A stretch of DNA of 64,000 nt from JANQFM01 sp035471925 (lineage in GTDB: Bacteria > Acidobacteriota > UBA6911 > RPQK01 > DATIPO01): assembly GCA_035471925.1 (NCBI GenBank), contig DATIPO010000058.1, positions 62,001 through 126,000 of the forward strand, in the 5' to 3' direction. This document shows positions 50,491-59,121 of the stretch, piece after piece. Under the pieces are notes generated by a model, which was not told where the DNA came from, did no database searches, and worked only from the letters and a program-made list of their open reading frames with translations. Position 1 is the stretch's first letter. Each line of letters opens with the position of its first letter. Both the position numbers and the translations under genes were made by a program.

Positions 50491-52113
50491 CTAGCGGATT
50501 CGAGAGGACAGTTGGGGTCCGCCCACTCCCTCGTCGGCACGATCCCAGATCTCTTCCAGACGCTCTTTAGCCTCCTGGGCCGTGCGCTGATGGTCGGCGG
50601 CGTCCGCCGAACGCATCAGTCCCAGCAGCGAAAGAGCCCGGTTGGGGTGACGCTCGAGGGCCTCCTCAAACATCTCCAGCGCCTCCTGGGGACGGTCAGC
50701 CGCCAGCAACGCCTCGCCCAGCAGCTCATGGGAGGGCTTGACCGGGTTGGGCGGACCGAATCCGGCGGCGATCTCCTCTTCCCATTCAGCCGCTTGGCGC
50801 AAGGCCTGCAAGGCGGCCTCCTCCTGGCCCCGAGCCTGGGCCAACAGCCCTTCGAGTTGTCGGGCCATGACTCGGGCTTCGCGGGTGCGCGACGGACCCA
50901 CTCTGGTGTAGCCCGCGGTGTCCCCCCGCTGACCCTGCTCAGCAAGGCGGCGTTGCTCGTTCATGTGGCCCAGGATCTCGGCGGCCTTCTCAAGCTGCCC
51001 GGTTTCCAGAGCGGCCCATCCATCGGCAAACAACTGGGCAGCCAGCGCGGCAGGACTCAGGCCCTCGGTGCCAGCCGGCTTGGGCAGGTCCTCAAAGCGG
51101 CGCGACTCCACGATCTGAGAGGCCCTCATGAGCGCCTGGTGATGACGGATGCGGGCCGCTGAGCTGTTGGACCCGTCCTCTTCGGCGATGGCCAGCTTTT
51201 CGCGCGCTTCGCGGTAACGTCCTTGCTGAAGCAGCGCGTAATGCCACCAGTAGAGGGCATGATAGTTGCGTTCGGCCACCGGCAAACCACGCCGCTGGCG
51301 CCGCTGTTCTCCGGCCCCATAAGAATCGATGTTGGAATCCTCGGTTTCATCCCACATGCCCAAAGCCAGAAAAATATGGGACGGCATGTGCAGGGCATGT
51401 CCCGCCGAAGGGGCGATGTCAGCGTAAAGCCGGGCTTGGCGCAGCCCTAAAGGGGCGTGCACCGGATCGTCATAGGAATGAATCAAGTAGTGCAGCGCTC
51501 CCGGATGACGGCGGTTCTTCAAGAATACCTCTTCCACCACCGCCGCCGCCTGCATGTAGGTAGGGATATGACGTTCGCCATGGCAGGTGCCCAAAAGCGC
51601 CAAGGCGTAGAAACTGGCAGCCTCCAAGTCCTGGGGGTAACGCTGACGCATGCCGGCCATGAACTCTGCGTATTCCTGGTCGCGCTGGGTCTTTTCTTTG
51701 TCGCTGAAGAGCAGCTCGACCGCCTTCAGGTAGTCCTTCTCGCGCGCCGTGGGCGCTTTGGCCAGTCGTTCCGCTCCCGTGGCCGCCAGCTTTCCCAGAG
51801 CTTGGCGGGCATTGGTACGATTCTCGCGGTTCCAGAGGGGATGGTTCCAAGTCATCGCTTCGCCCCAATAGGCCATGGCGAAGCCAGGTTCCTCTTCCTG
51901 AGCCTTCTGAAAGGCCTCGCGCGCTTCAGGATACTCAAAACTGTGCAGCCACAATACGCCGCGGATAAAGTGCTTCTGAGCCTCAGGCGAACCTGAGGTG
52001 GGAAAATCGATGTTGCCCAAATCCCGCCCTGAATCCGCTCGGGCACCGCTTTGAGCCAAGCTTTCCACGGGCCAACCCAAAAGGACAAGGGCAATCATCA
52101 AGACTCGCAGCAT
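50491..52113 (-). CDS. Secreted TPR protein (TTC38-like)
   Basis: The protein is 540 aa with a signal peptide (MLRVLMIALVLLGWPVESLAQ). It has AQKHFIRGVLWLHSFEYPEA, AMAYWGEAMTWNHPLW, HPGALHYLIHSYDDPVHAP and HALHMPSHIFLALGMWDE. These histidine- and aromatic-rich blocks mark a conserved family related to the eukaryotic TTC38 TPR proteins. C-terminal TPRs follow. The repeated conserved His residues hint at metal or ligand binding, but no activity is known to me. The gene is divergent from the second padR-ADOP unit. Confidence 0.83.
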   Translation of the reverse strand: MLRVLMIALVLLGWPVESLAQSGARADSGRDLGNIDFPTSGSPEAQKHFIRGVLWLHSFEYPEAREAFQKAQEEEPGFAMAYWGEAMTWNHPLWNRENRTNARQALGKLAATGAERLAKAPTAREKDYLKAVELLFSDKEKTQRDQEYAEFMAGMRQRYPQDLEAASFYALALLGTCHGERHIPTYMQAAAVVEEVFLKNRRHPGALHYLIHSYDDPVHAPLGLRQARLYADIAPSAGHALHMPSHIFLALGMWDETEDSNIDSYGAGEQRRQRRGLPVAERNYHALYWWHYALLQQGRYREAREKLAIAEEDGSNSSAARIRHHQALMRASQIVESRRFEDLPKPAGTEGLSPAALAAQLFADGWAALETGQLEKAAEILGHMNEQRRLAEQGQRGDTAGYTRVGPSRTREARVMARQLEGLLAQARGQEEAALQALRQAAEWEEEIAAGFGPPNPVKPSHELLGEALLAADRPQEALEMFEEALERHPNRALSLLGLMRSADAADHQRTAQEAKERLEEIWDRADEGVGGPQLSSRIR

Positions 52114-52255
52114 AACTCCTCCTCACACGATACCGTCCCGATTGTGATTGTCTCACACTCGAAGCACCCATAAAAGCGCGTCGTGACAACTGTTTATGGT
52201 TCCTGTCATGACCCTAGCCGTATTCCTGGCCGGCATCCTCCCGGCAAATCAGCCC

Positions 52256-52298
52256 TTGCATGAGGAAGCACGCTTGAACTATAATGATTTTCATTATA
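52256..52298 (+). promoter_or_regulatory. Promoter and perfect dyad of the second padR
   Basis: TTGCAT (52256-52261), an 18-base spacer and a perfect TATAAT (52280-52285) form a promoter. It is overlaid by the dyad TATAATGA-TTT-TCATTATA (52280-52298), with eight-base arms. The dyad covers the -10 box and start site, directly before ATG 52299. A PadR dimer bound there would block transcription, so self-repression is likely. Confidence 0.65.
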
Positions 52299-52712
52299 AT
52301 GGAGAAGAGCAGAAAACACTCCCGGGACGAGACTCCGGCGCAGCCGGTCCAGCAGGCAGCGCAGCCGCCGCCTGAAGTGTACCTTCCGATGAAGCCGGTG
52401 GATTTCATGGTCTTGATGGCTCTCCTGCAGCAGCCGCGCCATGGGTACGGCATCGTCAAGGACATCGAGGAGCAGTCGCGGGGCCAAGTCAAGATGATGC
52501 CGGGAAACCTCTACGCCATCCTGCGCCGCCTGATGAAGGACGGCCTGCTGGAGGAGTCGGAGCGCTTGCCTTCCTCGGACGAAGACCAGAGGCGGCGTTA
52601 TTACCGCATCACCGACACAGGACGGGGGGTGGCGGCGGCCGAGGCCCGGCGGCTGAGGCACCTGGTCAGCAGCGCTGAGAGCGCCGAACTGATCGGCAGG
52701 GAGGAAGCCTAA
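52299..52712 (+). CDS. PadR-family transcriptional regulator (second ADOP unit)
   Basis: The protein is 137 aa from ATG 52299. The in-frame ATG at 52284 lies inside the operator dyad and -10 box, so it is less likely. After a Gln/Pro-rich tail of about 25 residues the PadR domain reads FMVLMALLQQPRHGYGIV, GNLYAILRRLMKDGLLEES, then the wing RRRYYRITDTGRGVAAAEARRL. It contains the canonical HGYGI and GNLYAIL motifs, more typical than the first PadR. Its stop is three bases before the permease GTG, so co-translation is expected. Confidence 0.94.
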   Translation: MEKSRKHSRDETPAQPVQQAAQPPPEVYLPMKPVDFMVLMALLQQPRHGYGIVKDIEEQSRGQVKMMPGNLYAILRRLMKDGLLEESERLPSSDEDQRRRYYRITDTGRGVAAAEARRLRHLVSSAESAELIGREEA

Positions 52713-52715
52713 AAG

Positions 52716-55508
52716 GTGATCCATCGAGGCCGATCCTGGCCTTTGCGCCTCATGAGCGGAATCTACCGCCGGCTGACCGTCTTCTATCCGCCCTCCGTCC
52801 GCCGCCGCTGGGGAGCCGACATGCAGTTGGTGCTGCAGGACTTGGCCCGCGAGGCCCATCAGGAGGGTGCTTGGCGGGCTCTCCGTTTTTGGATGCGCGC
52901 CTTGGCTGATCTCTCGCTTGAGAGCGGACGCGCTCGGCTAAAGCAAATCCGCCGATCCCTCGCCAGGGGAGTCCTCGCATCGGCCCTGGGTGGCCGGAGA
53001 GGATTAATCGTGGACCTTTTCAGACAAGACCTGCATTTTTCGTGGCGTTCGCTGCGCCGCAACCCGCTGTTCACTCTGACCGCCGTGGTCACGCTGGCGC
53101 TGGGAATCGGGGCCGGCAGCGCCATTTTCAGCCTGCTCAACGGAGTGGTTCTCCAGCCTCTCCCTTATCCCCAGCCAGACCGGATCGTGAACTTGTGGAG
53201 CACTTGGAGGGACCAGCCCAAAGGCCACCTCTCGATGGCCGAGTTTCTCGACTTCAGGGATCAGCTTGAGCGTCTGCAGGACGTCTCGATCTGGAGCCGG
53301 GGAAGCGTCAACCTGACGGGCGGGGAAAGACCTCAGCGGGTAGACGTCACATTCATCACGCCCTCTCTGCAGGAGGTGCTCTCCATGCGCCCCCACCTCG
53401 GTCGGCTGCTGCCGCCTGAGGCGGGACGCGTCACTGCCTCACCCCAGGAGAGCGCTCAGAGCGATGCCGAGGGCCAAGGCGCCGCCAACTCCTCCAGTCT
53501 GGCCCTGATGGGACATTCGCTGTGGCTCAACCGGTTCGGAGGCGACCCCTCGCTGGTGGGGCGGACGGTCCACGTGGACGGCGTGGAAGTGGAGGTAGCG
53601 GGCATTCTGCGACCCGGCTTCCGCTTGCCCGACGACATCCGCACCGCCTCTTCCACCCAGCTCGTGATGCCCCTTTCGGTGGACGAATCCTATGACCGCA
53701 GCCAGCGGGGATGGCACCAGTACTCGGCGGCGGCGCGGCTCAAACCTGGAGTGAGCCTGGCTCAAGCCGACGCCGAGATTGGCGAGACGGCGCGCCGCTT
53801 CACTGAGGACGGACTCTATCCGCCGGAGGGCCTCTACGGAGCCTACCTGAGCCCGCTCAAGGAGGAAGTGGTGGGGCAGAGCGACGAGGTGCTGGGCCTG
53901 CTCCTGGCGGCGGTGGGATTCCTGCTGCTGATCGCCTGCGCCAATGTGGCCGGACTGCAGATGGCGCGCTCCGACGTCCGCCGCCTGGAGATGGACGTGC
54001 GCAGCGCCTTGGGTGCTGGACGCATGCGGCTGATCGCCCAGTTGCTCAACGAGAACCTGCTGCTGGCGTTGATGGGCGGGCTGGCCGGACTGGCCTTGGG
54101 GGTCGGACTGGTGGAACTCCTCATCAACTTCGGACCTCAAAGCCTCCCGCGCCTTCAGGACGCGGTGCTGGACGTGCGGGTGGTCATGGTCACCCTGGCT
54201 GTCAGTCTCCTTACGGGGCTTGTTTTCGGCATGGTGCCGGCCCTGCACTGGAGCCGCCGCCGCAGCCTGGGTTTGGGCCAGGAGCGCACCAGCACGGCGG
54301 GAGGAAGCCGGCAACGGCTGCGGTCGGCGGTGGTTGTGGCCCAGTTGGCCCTGTGCGTGGTGCTGGTGGCGGGCGCCGGACTCACCCTACGCTCCCTGGG
54401 GAAGCTGGGCCAGGTCGATCCTGGAGTCGATCCGGAGAACCTGCTGGTCTTTTACGTGGGGCTGCCCCAGGCCACCTATCCCGACCAGCAGGCCGTTGAA
54501 ATGTTCCACCGGCGGGCCCTGGAGAGGCTGCGCTCGCTGCCCTCGGTCGAGCACGCCTCCTCTTTCCGCGGACTGCCTTTGACCGGCTCCATCGGCGACT
54601 GGGACTTCGAGATCGAAGGGCGTCCGCTGGTGGACGGAAACGAACCCTACGGCGACTGGCAGGTCGTCACCCCCGACTACTTCGCCACCATGGGCATCGA
54701 GATCCTGCGGGGACGCGGCTTCACCCAGGCCGACCGCCGAGGAGCACGGCACGTCGTTGTCATCAACCAGGCGTTGGCTGAAACCTATTTTCCCGACAGC
54801 GACCCCTTGGGACAGCGCATCTCCCAGAATACGAGCGGCCAGGACAAGGCTTGGGCCACCATTGTAGGCGTGGCGGCCAACGTCCGCCAATTGGGCTTCC
54901 ATCAACCGCCCAACCGCACTTTCTACCGTCCGCTGGAGCAGTTCCACGAAGCCACCGGGTTGACCCGCCTGGGACTCTGGATGGGCGTCCGGGGAAACCG
55001 GGGAGCGGAAGCCCTGATGGAGCCCGTGCGCCGGGCCCTGGGCGAGATCGACCCCGAGCTGGCCTTCTCGGCAGCAGCTCCTTTCCAGCAAGTCGCCCAA
55101 ACAGCCCTCTCGGTTCCCCGGTTCATTGCATTGCTGCTGGGGCTCTTCGCGCTTTCGGCGCTGCTGCTGTCGTGCGTGGGGATCTACGGAGTGCTTGCTT
55201 ACTCGGTCAATCAGCGCCACCGCGAAATCGGCATCCGCATGGCCTTGGGCGCGGACGCCCGGCGTCTGCTCTCCATGGTCCTGGGCCGGGGACTGCGCTT
55301 GAGCGGCGCGGGGCTGGCGCTGGGACTGCTGATCGCTTTGTCGGTAGGAGGACTGTTGCAGTCGCTGCTTTTCGGAGTCTCGGCGAGCGACCCGCTCACC
55401 TACGGCGCCATCATCATCATCCTGCTGGCGGCGGCGGCGGCTTCCAGCTACCTGCCTGCCCGCCGGGCCGTGCAAGTCGATCCCATGGTGGCTCTGCGCT
55501 CGGACTAG
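52716..55508 (+). CDS. ADOP family permease (second copy)
   Basis: The protein is 930 aa from GTG 52716. The N-terminal extension (about 1-95) reads RRLTVFYPPSVRRRWGADMQLVLQDL and is Arg-rich, a typical ADOP N-domain. The core starts LFRQDLHFSWRSLRRNPLF with a membrane helix at about 112-134, then a MacB-like periplasmic domain. FtsX domain 1 (LLIACANVAGLQMARSDVRR) is at about 405-520, and FtsX domain 2 ends RRAVQVDPMVALRSD. The periplasmic domain carries an inserted Gln/Ser/Ala-rich stretch (about 240-260) absent from the other copy. No ATPase gene is adjacent. Confidence 0.93.
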   Translation: MIHRGRSWPLRLMSGIYRRLTVFYPPSVRRRWGADMQLVLQDLAREAHQEGAWRALRFWMRALADLSLESGRARLKQIRRSLARGVLASALGGRRGLIVDLFRQDLHFSWRSLRRNPLFTLTAVVTLALGIGAGSAIFSLLNGVVLQPLPYPQPDRIVNLWSTWRDQPKGHLSMAEFLDFRDQLERLQDVSIWSRGSVNLTGGERPQRVDVTFITPSLQEVLSMRPHLGRLLPPEAGRVTASPQESAQSDAEGQGAANSSSLALMGHSLWLNRFGGDPSLVGRTVHVDGVEVEVAGILRPGFRLPDDIRTASSTQLVMPLSVDESYDRSQRGWHQYSAAARLKPGVSLAQADAEIGETARRFTEDGLYPPEGLYGAYLSPLKEEVVGQSDEVLGLLLAAVGFLLLIACANVAGLQMARSDVRRLEMDVRSALGAGRMRLIAQLLNENLLLALMGGLAGLALGVGLVELLINFGPQSLPRLQDAVLDVRVVMVTLAVSLLTGLVFGMVPALHWSRRRSLGLGQERTSTAGGSRQRLRSAVVVAQLALCVVLVAGAGLTLRSLGKLGQVDPGVDPENLLVFYVGLPQATYPDQQAVEMFHRRALERLRSLPSVEHASSFRGLPLTGSIGDWDFEIEGRPLVDGNEPYGDWQVVTPDYFATMGIEILRGRGFTQADRRGARHVVVINQALAETYFPDSDPLGQRISQNTSGQDKAWATIVGVAANVRQLGFHQPPNRTFYRPLEQFHEATGLTRLGLWMGVRGNRGAEALMEPVRRALGEIDPELAFSAAAPFQQVAQTALSVPRFIALLLGLFALSALLLSCVGIYGVLAYSVNQRHREIGIRMALGADARRLLSMVLGRGLRLSGAGLALGLLIALSVGGLLQSLLFGVSASDPLTYGAIIIILLAAAAASSYLPARRAVQVDPMVALRSD

Positions 55509-55583
55509 CCGCGAGAATCTGCGGCAACTGAGCTTTGCCGCTGACAGGGGCCGGCAGGTGACCCGTTGGCCGCCTTACGGGCC

Positions 55584-57605
55584 TCAGCCGTCCAGCATCT
55601 CGCGGACTTTGGCCGCAAAGACGTCGGGCTTGTAGGGCTTTTGCAGGAATTCGCCGTCCGGGATGCCGCGCAGGGCAGCCGTTTCGCCAGCGTATCCCGA
55701 CACGTAGAGGACTTTCATGTCGGGACGCTCAGGCTTGAGGCGTCCGGCGAGTTGGGGACCGCTCATGTGAGGCATGACCACATCGGTCACCATCAAATCG
55801 ATGGGGTCCTGGTACTGCTCGCTTGTGAGCAGCGCCTCGCCCGGATGTTTGGCCTCGATGACGGCGTAACCGCGGTCACGCAAGATCTGGCACATGAGCA
55901 TGCGGACGCCGCTGTCGTCCTCCACCACCAAGATGGTTTCGGATCCGCTGGGAGGGGACGCCTTGGTCGGCGGATGGAGCGCCTGGGGCGCTTCCTCGAC
56001 GGCCCCTGACTGGCTTCGGGGAAGGTAGATCTCAAAGACCGTCCCCTCTCCCCGGCTGCTTTCGACCACCACGTAGCCGCCGCACTGTTTGACGATGCCG
56101 TAAACGGTGGCCAGTCCCAGCCCCGTCCCTTTGCCCACGTCCTTGGTGGTGAAGAAGGGCTCGAAGATATGGGCTTGTAGTTCAGGATCGATTCCCGTGC
56201 CGGTGTCGCGGACGGCCAACACGACCCATTCGCCCGAAGGGACGCTGAACTGAGGAAGGGCCCGGGGACGGCTGAGCGGCTCGTTGCGGGTCTGCACCGT
56301 CAGCGTCCCGCCCTCAGGCATGGCATCGCGGGCATTGACGACCAGATTGAGCACCACTTGCTCGAGCTGGGTTTGGTCGCCCTTAATCTTCCACACTGAA
56401 TGCGCCAAGCGAATGCGGAACTGGATGTCGGCCCCGATCAGGCGGCGCAGCATGCCTTCCGTCCCGCGCACCACCTCGTTGACGTCCAATCGCACCAAGC
56501 TGACCATCTGCTTGCGGCCGAAGGTCAGCAACTGCTGAGTCAGCGACGAGGCCCGCACGGCCGACTTTCGCACTTCCGAGATGTTCTCCCGCAGAGGATG
56601 TTCCTCGTCCATCTGGTAGGCCATCAGGTCGCAGTGCCCCAAGATCGTCGTGAGGAGATTGTTGAAATCGTGAGCCACACCTCCGGCCAGTTGGCCGATG
56701 GCTTCCATCTTTTGAGCCTGGCGCAACTGCTGCTCCAGCGCCCGCCGCTCGGTGATGTCGGCCATCACGCCCCTCACGCCCACCACGTCTCCCTGTCGGC
56801 GTACGGGACGGCTTGAGCTGCGCACCCAGCGCATCTCTCCTTCCTTGGTCATGATGCGGAACTCCATAGGGTCCAAATCACCCGACAGGGTGCGCTTGAA
56901 GCTCTTCTCCAGAGACTCCAGATCTTCCTCGTGGACGAAACTGTGAAAGGGTCGGCCCATGACCTCAGAAGGATGGAAGCCCGTGATCTGCTCGCTGACC
57001 GGAGAGATATAGAGAATCGTGCCGTCCAGCGCCAGCGAGAAGATGATGTCGTTGACGCTTTCCACCAGGTCACGGAAGTTGAGTTCCGACTCCTGCTGGG
57101 CTTCGGCCGCATCCTCTGCGCCGAGGATGACGTGGTAGGTCCCCAGAATCCCGATGACTTGGCCGTCCTGGTCATGAAGCGGAAACTTGTCAGTTTCCAC
57201 CAACACCTCGCTGCCGTCCGCCCGCAAGAGGGTCTCTTTGATGCCCCGTTGTGCCCGATCGGAAGACATCACCCGCTGGTCGCACTCGCGAAAGAAGTCC
57301 GCTTGGCGGCGCTGCCACACCATGTCATAGTCGGTCTTGCCCAGCAGTTCCAGGGGGGATTGGACGCCGGCATCGCGGCAAAACCTCTGATTAGCTCCCA
57401 GGTAGATGCTGTTGCGGTCTTTCCAGAAGATGGGCATGGGCAAGCTGTCGACGACGGCTTGCAGCAGGTCGCGCCGCCCTTCCAATTCCCAACGGCAGAG
57501 ACGACGGCTTTCGGCTGACTGCAACCGCTCGATGCGCTGGCGGGCCTCTTCCAGCAAGGCCGTCAGTCCCGTCCGCTTGGCGGGATCGGCGGAAGTCGGA
57601 CTCAT
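55584..57605 (-). CDS. PAS-PAS hybrid sensor histidine kinase with receiver domain
   Basis: The protein is 673 aa from ATG 57603-57605, chosen because AAGGGGGAA precedes it. There is no transmembrane segment, so it is probably cytoplasmic. PAS 1 (about 50-165) contains LPMPIFWKDRNSIYLGANQRF and PAS 2 (about 175-295) ISPVSEQITGFHPSEVMG. HisKA has GGVAHDFNNLL with H312. The ATPase has NLVVNARDAM, DTGTGIDPE, FFTTKDVGKGTGLGL. The C-terminal receiver (about 555-673) has phospho-acceptor D608 in VTDVVMPHMSG. The output partner is not next door, so signal flow beyond the receiver is unknown. Confidence 0.95.
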   Translation of the reverse strand: MSPTSADPAKRTGLTALLEEARQRIERLQSAESRRLCRWELEGRRDLLQAVVDSLPMPIFWKDRNSIYLGANQRFCRDAGVQSPLELLGKTDYDMVWQRRQADFFRECDQRVMSSDRAQRGIKETLLRADGSEVLVETDKFPLHDQDGQVIGILGTYHVILGAEDAAEAQQESELNFRDLVESVNDIIFSLALDGTILYISPVSEQITGFHPSEVMGRPFHSFVHEEDLESLEKSFKRTLSGDLDPMEFRIMTKEGEMRWVRSSSRPVRRQGDVVGVRGVMADITERRALEQQLRQAQKMEAIGQLAGGVAHDFNNLLTTILGHCDLMAYQMDEEHPLRENISEVRKSAVRASSLTQQLLTFGRKQMVSLVRLDVNEVVRGTEGMLRRLIGADIQFRIRLAHSVWKIKGDQTQLEQVVLNLVVNARDAMPEGGTLTVQTRNEPLSRPRALPQFSVPSGEWVVLAVRDTGTGIDPELQAHIFEPFFTTKDVGKGTGLGLATVYGIVKQCGGYVVVESSRGEGTVFEIYLPRSQSGAVEEAPQALHPPTKASPPSGSETILVVEDDSGVRMLMCQILRDRGYAVIEAKHPGEALLTSEQYQDPIDLMVTDVVMPHMSGPQLAGRLKPERPDMKVLYVSGYAGETAALRGIPDGEFLQKPYKPDVFAAKVREMLDG

Positions 57606-57835
57606 GGCAGTATTTCCCCCTTCACTCGCTGCATCGGCCGATTGGCGAACTGCCTTCAATAAAAACGATCATCCACGCGAAGGGGACCCCTCAAGTCAGC
57701 ATTTTTACCACAGATGACGTTGCCTAGTCCAAACTTGAAGCCTCAATAAACATTTGTTAAGACCCTGAAAACGTTCCGTTCAAGCTCCTTTCTGAGATGG
57801 GACGGTGGACTGCCGTGTGGTAGGATTCTCACGGT

Positions 57836-59086
57836 ATGACCCGCTGGAAAACTTCTCGCCGCCAATTCTTGTGGATGGGCGCGGCCGGGGTTTCAGCCCT
57901 GGCCACTCTCAAGGGACGACCGGCTCCCCTTTTCCAGGGATCCCCGGTTTCCTGTGCTGTCATCGGCTGCGGGCGCTGGGGACGGGAGATCATCGAGTCC
58001 CTCGCAGCCATGCCGGAAGCCCGAGTCGTTGCCTACTGCGACCTCTACGAGCCTTACCGCAGGCGGGTTTCACGCATGCTCCCCGAAGCTTCGGGCTATT
58101 CCGACTTGGCTTCGATGCTGGAGGAGAAATCCGAAATTGAGGCGGTCTTCGTCGCCACCCCCACCCATCTTCACCGGGAGCCGGTGGAAGCGGCCCTGTC
58201 GGCTGGCAAACACGTTTACTGCGAGGCCCCCATGGCCTCGACCATCGAGGACGCCCGCGCCATCGCCCAAGCCGCCAGCCAATCGGACGTGGTTTTCGGG
58301 GTCGGACTTCAACACCGTGTCAGTCCGCTGGTGGACCACACGGGCAATTTTCTGCGGGCCCGGGCGGTAGGATCTCTGGTGACCGAAGAAGGGCATGATT
58401 ACCAGAACACCTCGTGGCGCCGCGCCGTCAGCAACCCCGACTTCGAGAAGTCCCTCAATTGGCGCCTGGACCCGGAAGTGACCTTGGGTCTGGAAGGCGA
58501 GGCGGGAGTGCATGTCTTCGACCATTCGCTGCGCTTTCAGGGCCAAGTGCCTGTATCCGTCTCAGGATTCGGCTCCCTCATGCGCTGGCACGACGGCCGC
58601 GAAGTGCCCGACACCGTCTTCGTGGTCTTCGAGTATCCCAACGGGCTGCTGAGCCGCTTCGAGGCCAGCCTGGCCAACTCCTTCCGCCGCCAGTATTACC
58701 TCATCAACGGCACCGAAGGCAGCATCCTGATGGAGCCCCAGCGCAGTTGGTGGTTCAAGGAAGCCGACGCCCGCACGCTGGGCTGGGAAGTCTACGCCAC
58801 CCGCGAGAAGATCGGAAACGAAGAAGGCATCATCTTGCGGGCCGACGCCACCAAGCTGCTGCAAGAGGGCAAGATTCCCTCGAAGGCCGATGAGACGGGG
58901 GGCGAGTTGCAGGACGAGCCGCTTTATATCGCTTTGGGCGAATTCCTGACCTCGGTACGCGGCGACAAGCCCTTCGCAGCCGGCGCCCTGGAAGGCTTTC
59001 AGTCCGCCGTCATGGCCCTCAAGGCTCACCAGGCGGTGGCCTTGGGCGGCCGAATCGACATGGATGGGGGCGATTTTGAAATTTAA
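57836..59086 (+). CDS. Tat-exported Gfo/Idh/MocA-family oxidoreductase 1
   Basis: The protein is 416 aa. A twin-arginine signal (TSRRQFLWMGAAG) starts at residue 6. The Rossmann motif is CAVIGCGRWGREI (about 40-52), and the family's cofactor-loop features are VFVATPTHLHREPV and GKHVYCEAPMA. In the usual EKP motif the Lys-Pro is replaced by Ala-Pro (EAPMA), so the normal catalytic/cofactor lysine is missing. Members use tightly bound NAD(P) on sugars. The substrate is unknown. It is 35 bases upstream of the second family member, forming an operon. Confidence 0.88.
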   Translation: MTRWKTSRRQFLWMGAAGVSALATLKGRPAPLFQGSPVSCAVIGCGRWGREIIESLAAMPEARVVAYCDLYEPYRRRVSRMLPEASGYSDLASMLEEKSEIEAVFVATPTHLHREPVEAALSAGKHVYCEAPMASTIEDARAIAQAASQSDVVFGVGLQHRVSPLVDHTGNFLRARAVGSLVTEEGHDYQNTSWRRAVSNPDFEKSLNWRLDPEVTLGLEGEAGVHVFDHSLRFQGQVPVSVSGFGSLMRWHDGREVPDTVFVVFEYPNGLLSRFEASLANSFRRQYYLINGTEGSILMEPQRSWWFKEADARTLGWEVYATREKIGNEEGIILRADATKLLQEGKIPSKADETGGELQDEPLYIALGEFLTSVRGDKPFAAGALEGFQSAVMALKAHQAVALGGRIDMDGGDFEI

Positions 59087-59121
59087 CGGCAGCCAGTTTC
59101 ATTTAAAGGAGGGGAATCAGC

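Noticed and set aside
48976..51162. 728-codon plus-strand frame overlapping rlmH, glpF, marR and the TPR gene
   Set aside because: It runs through four genes with clear families in other frames, and its product is compositionally biased.
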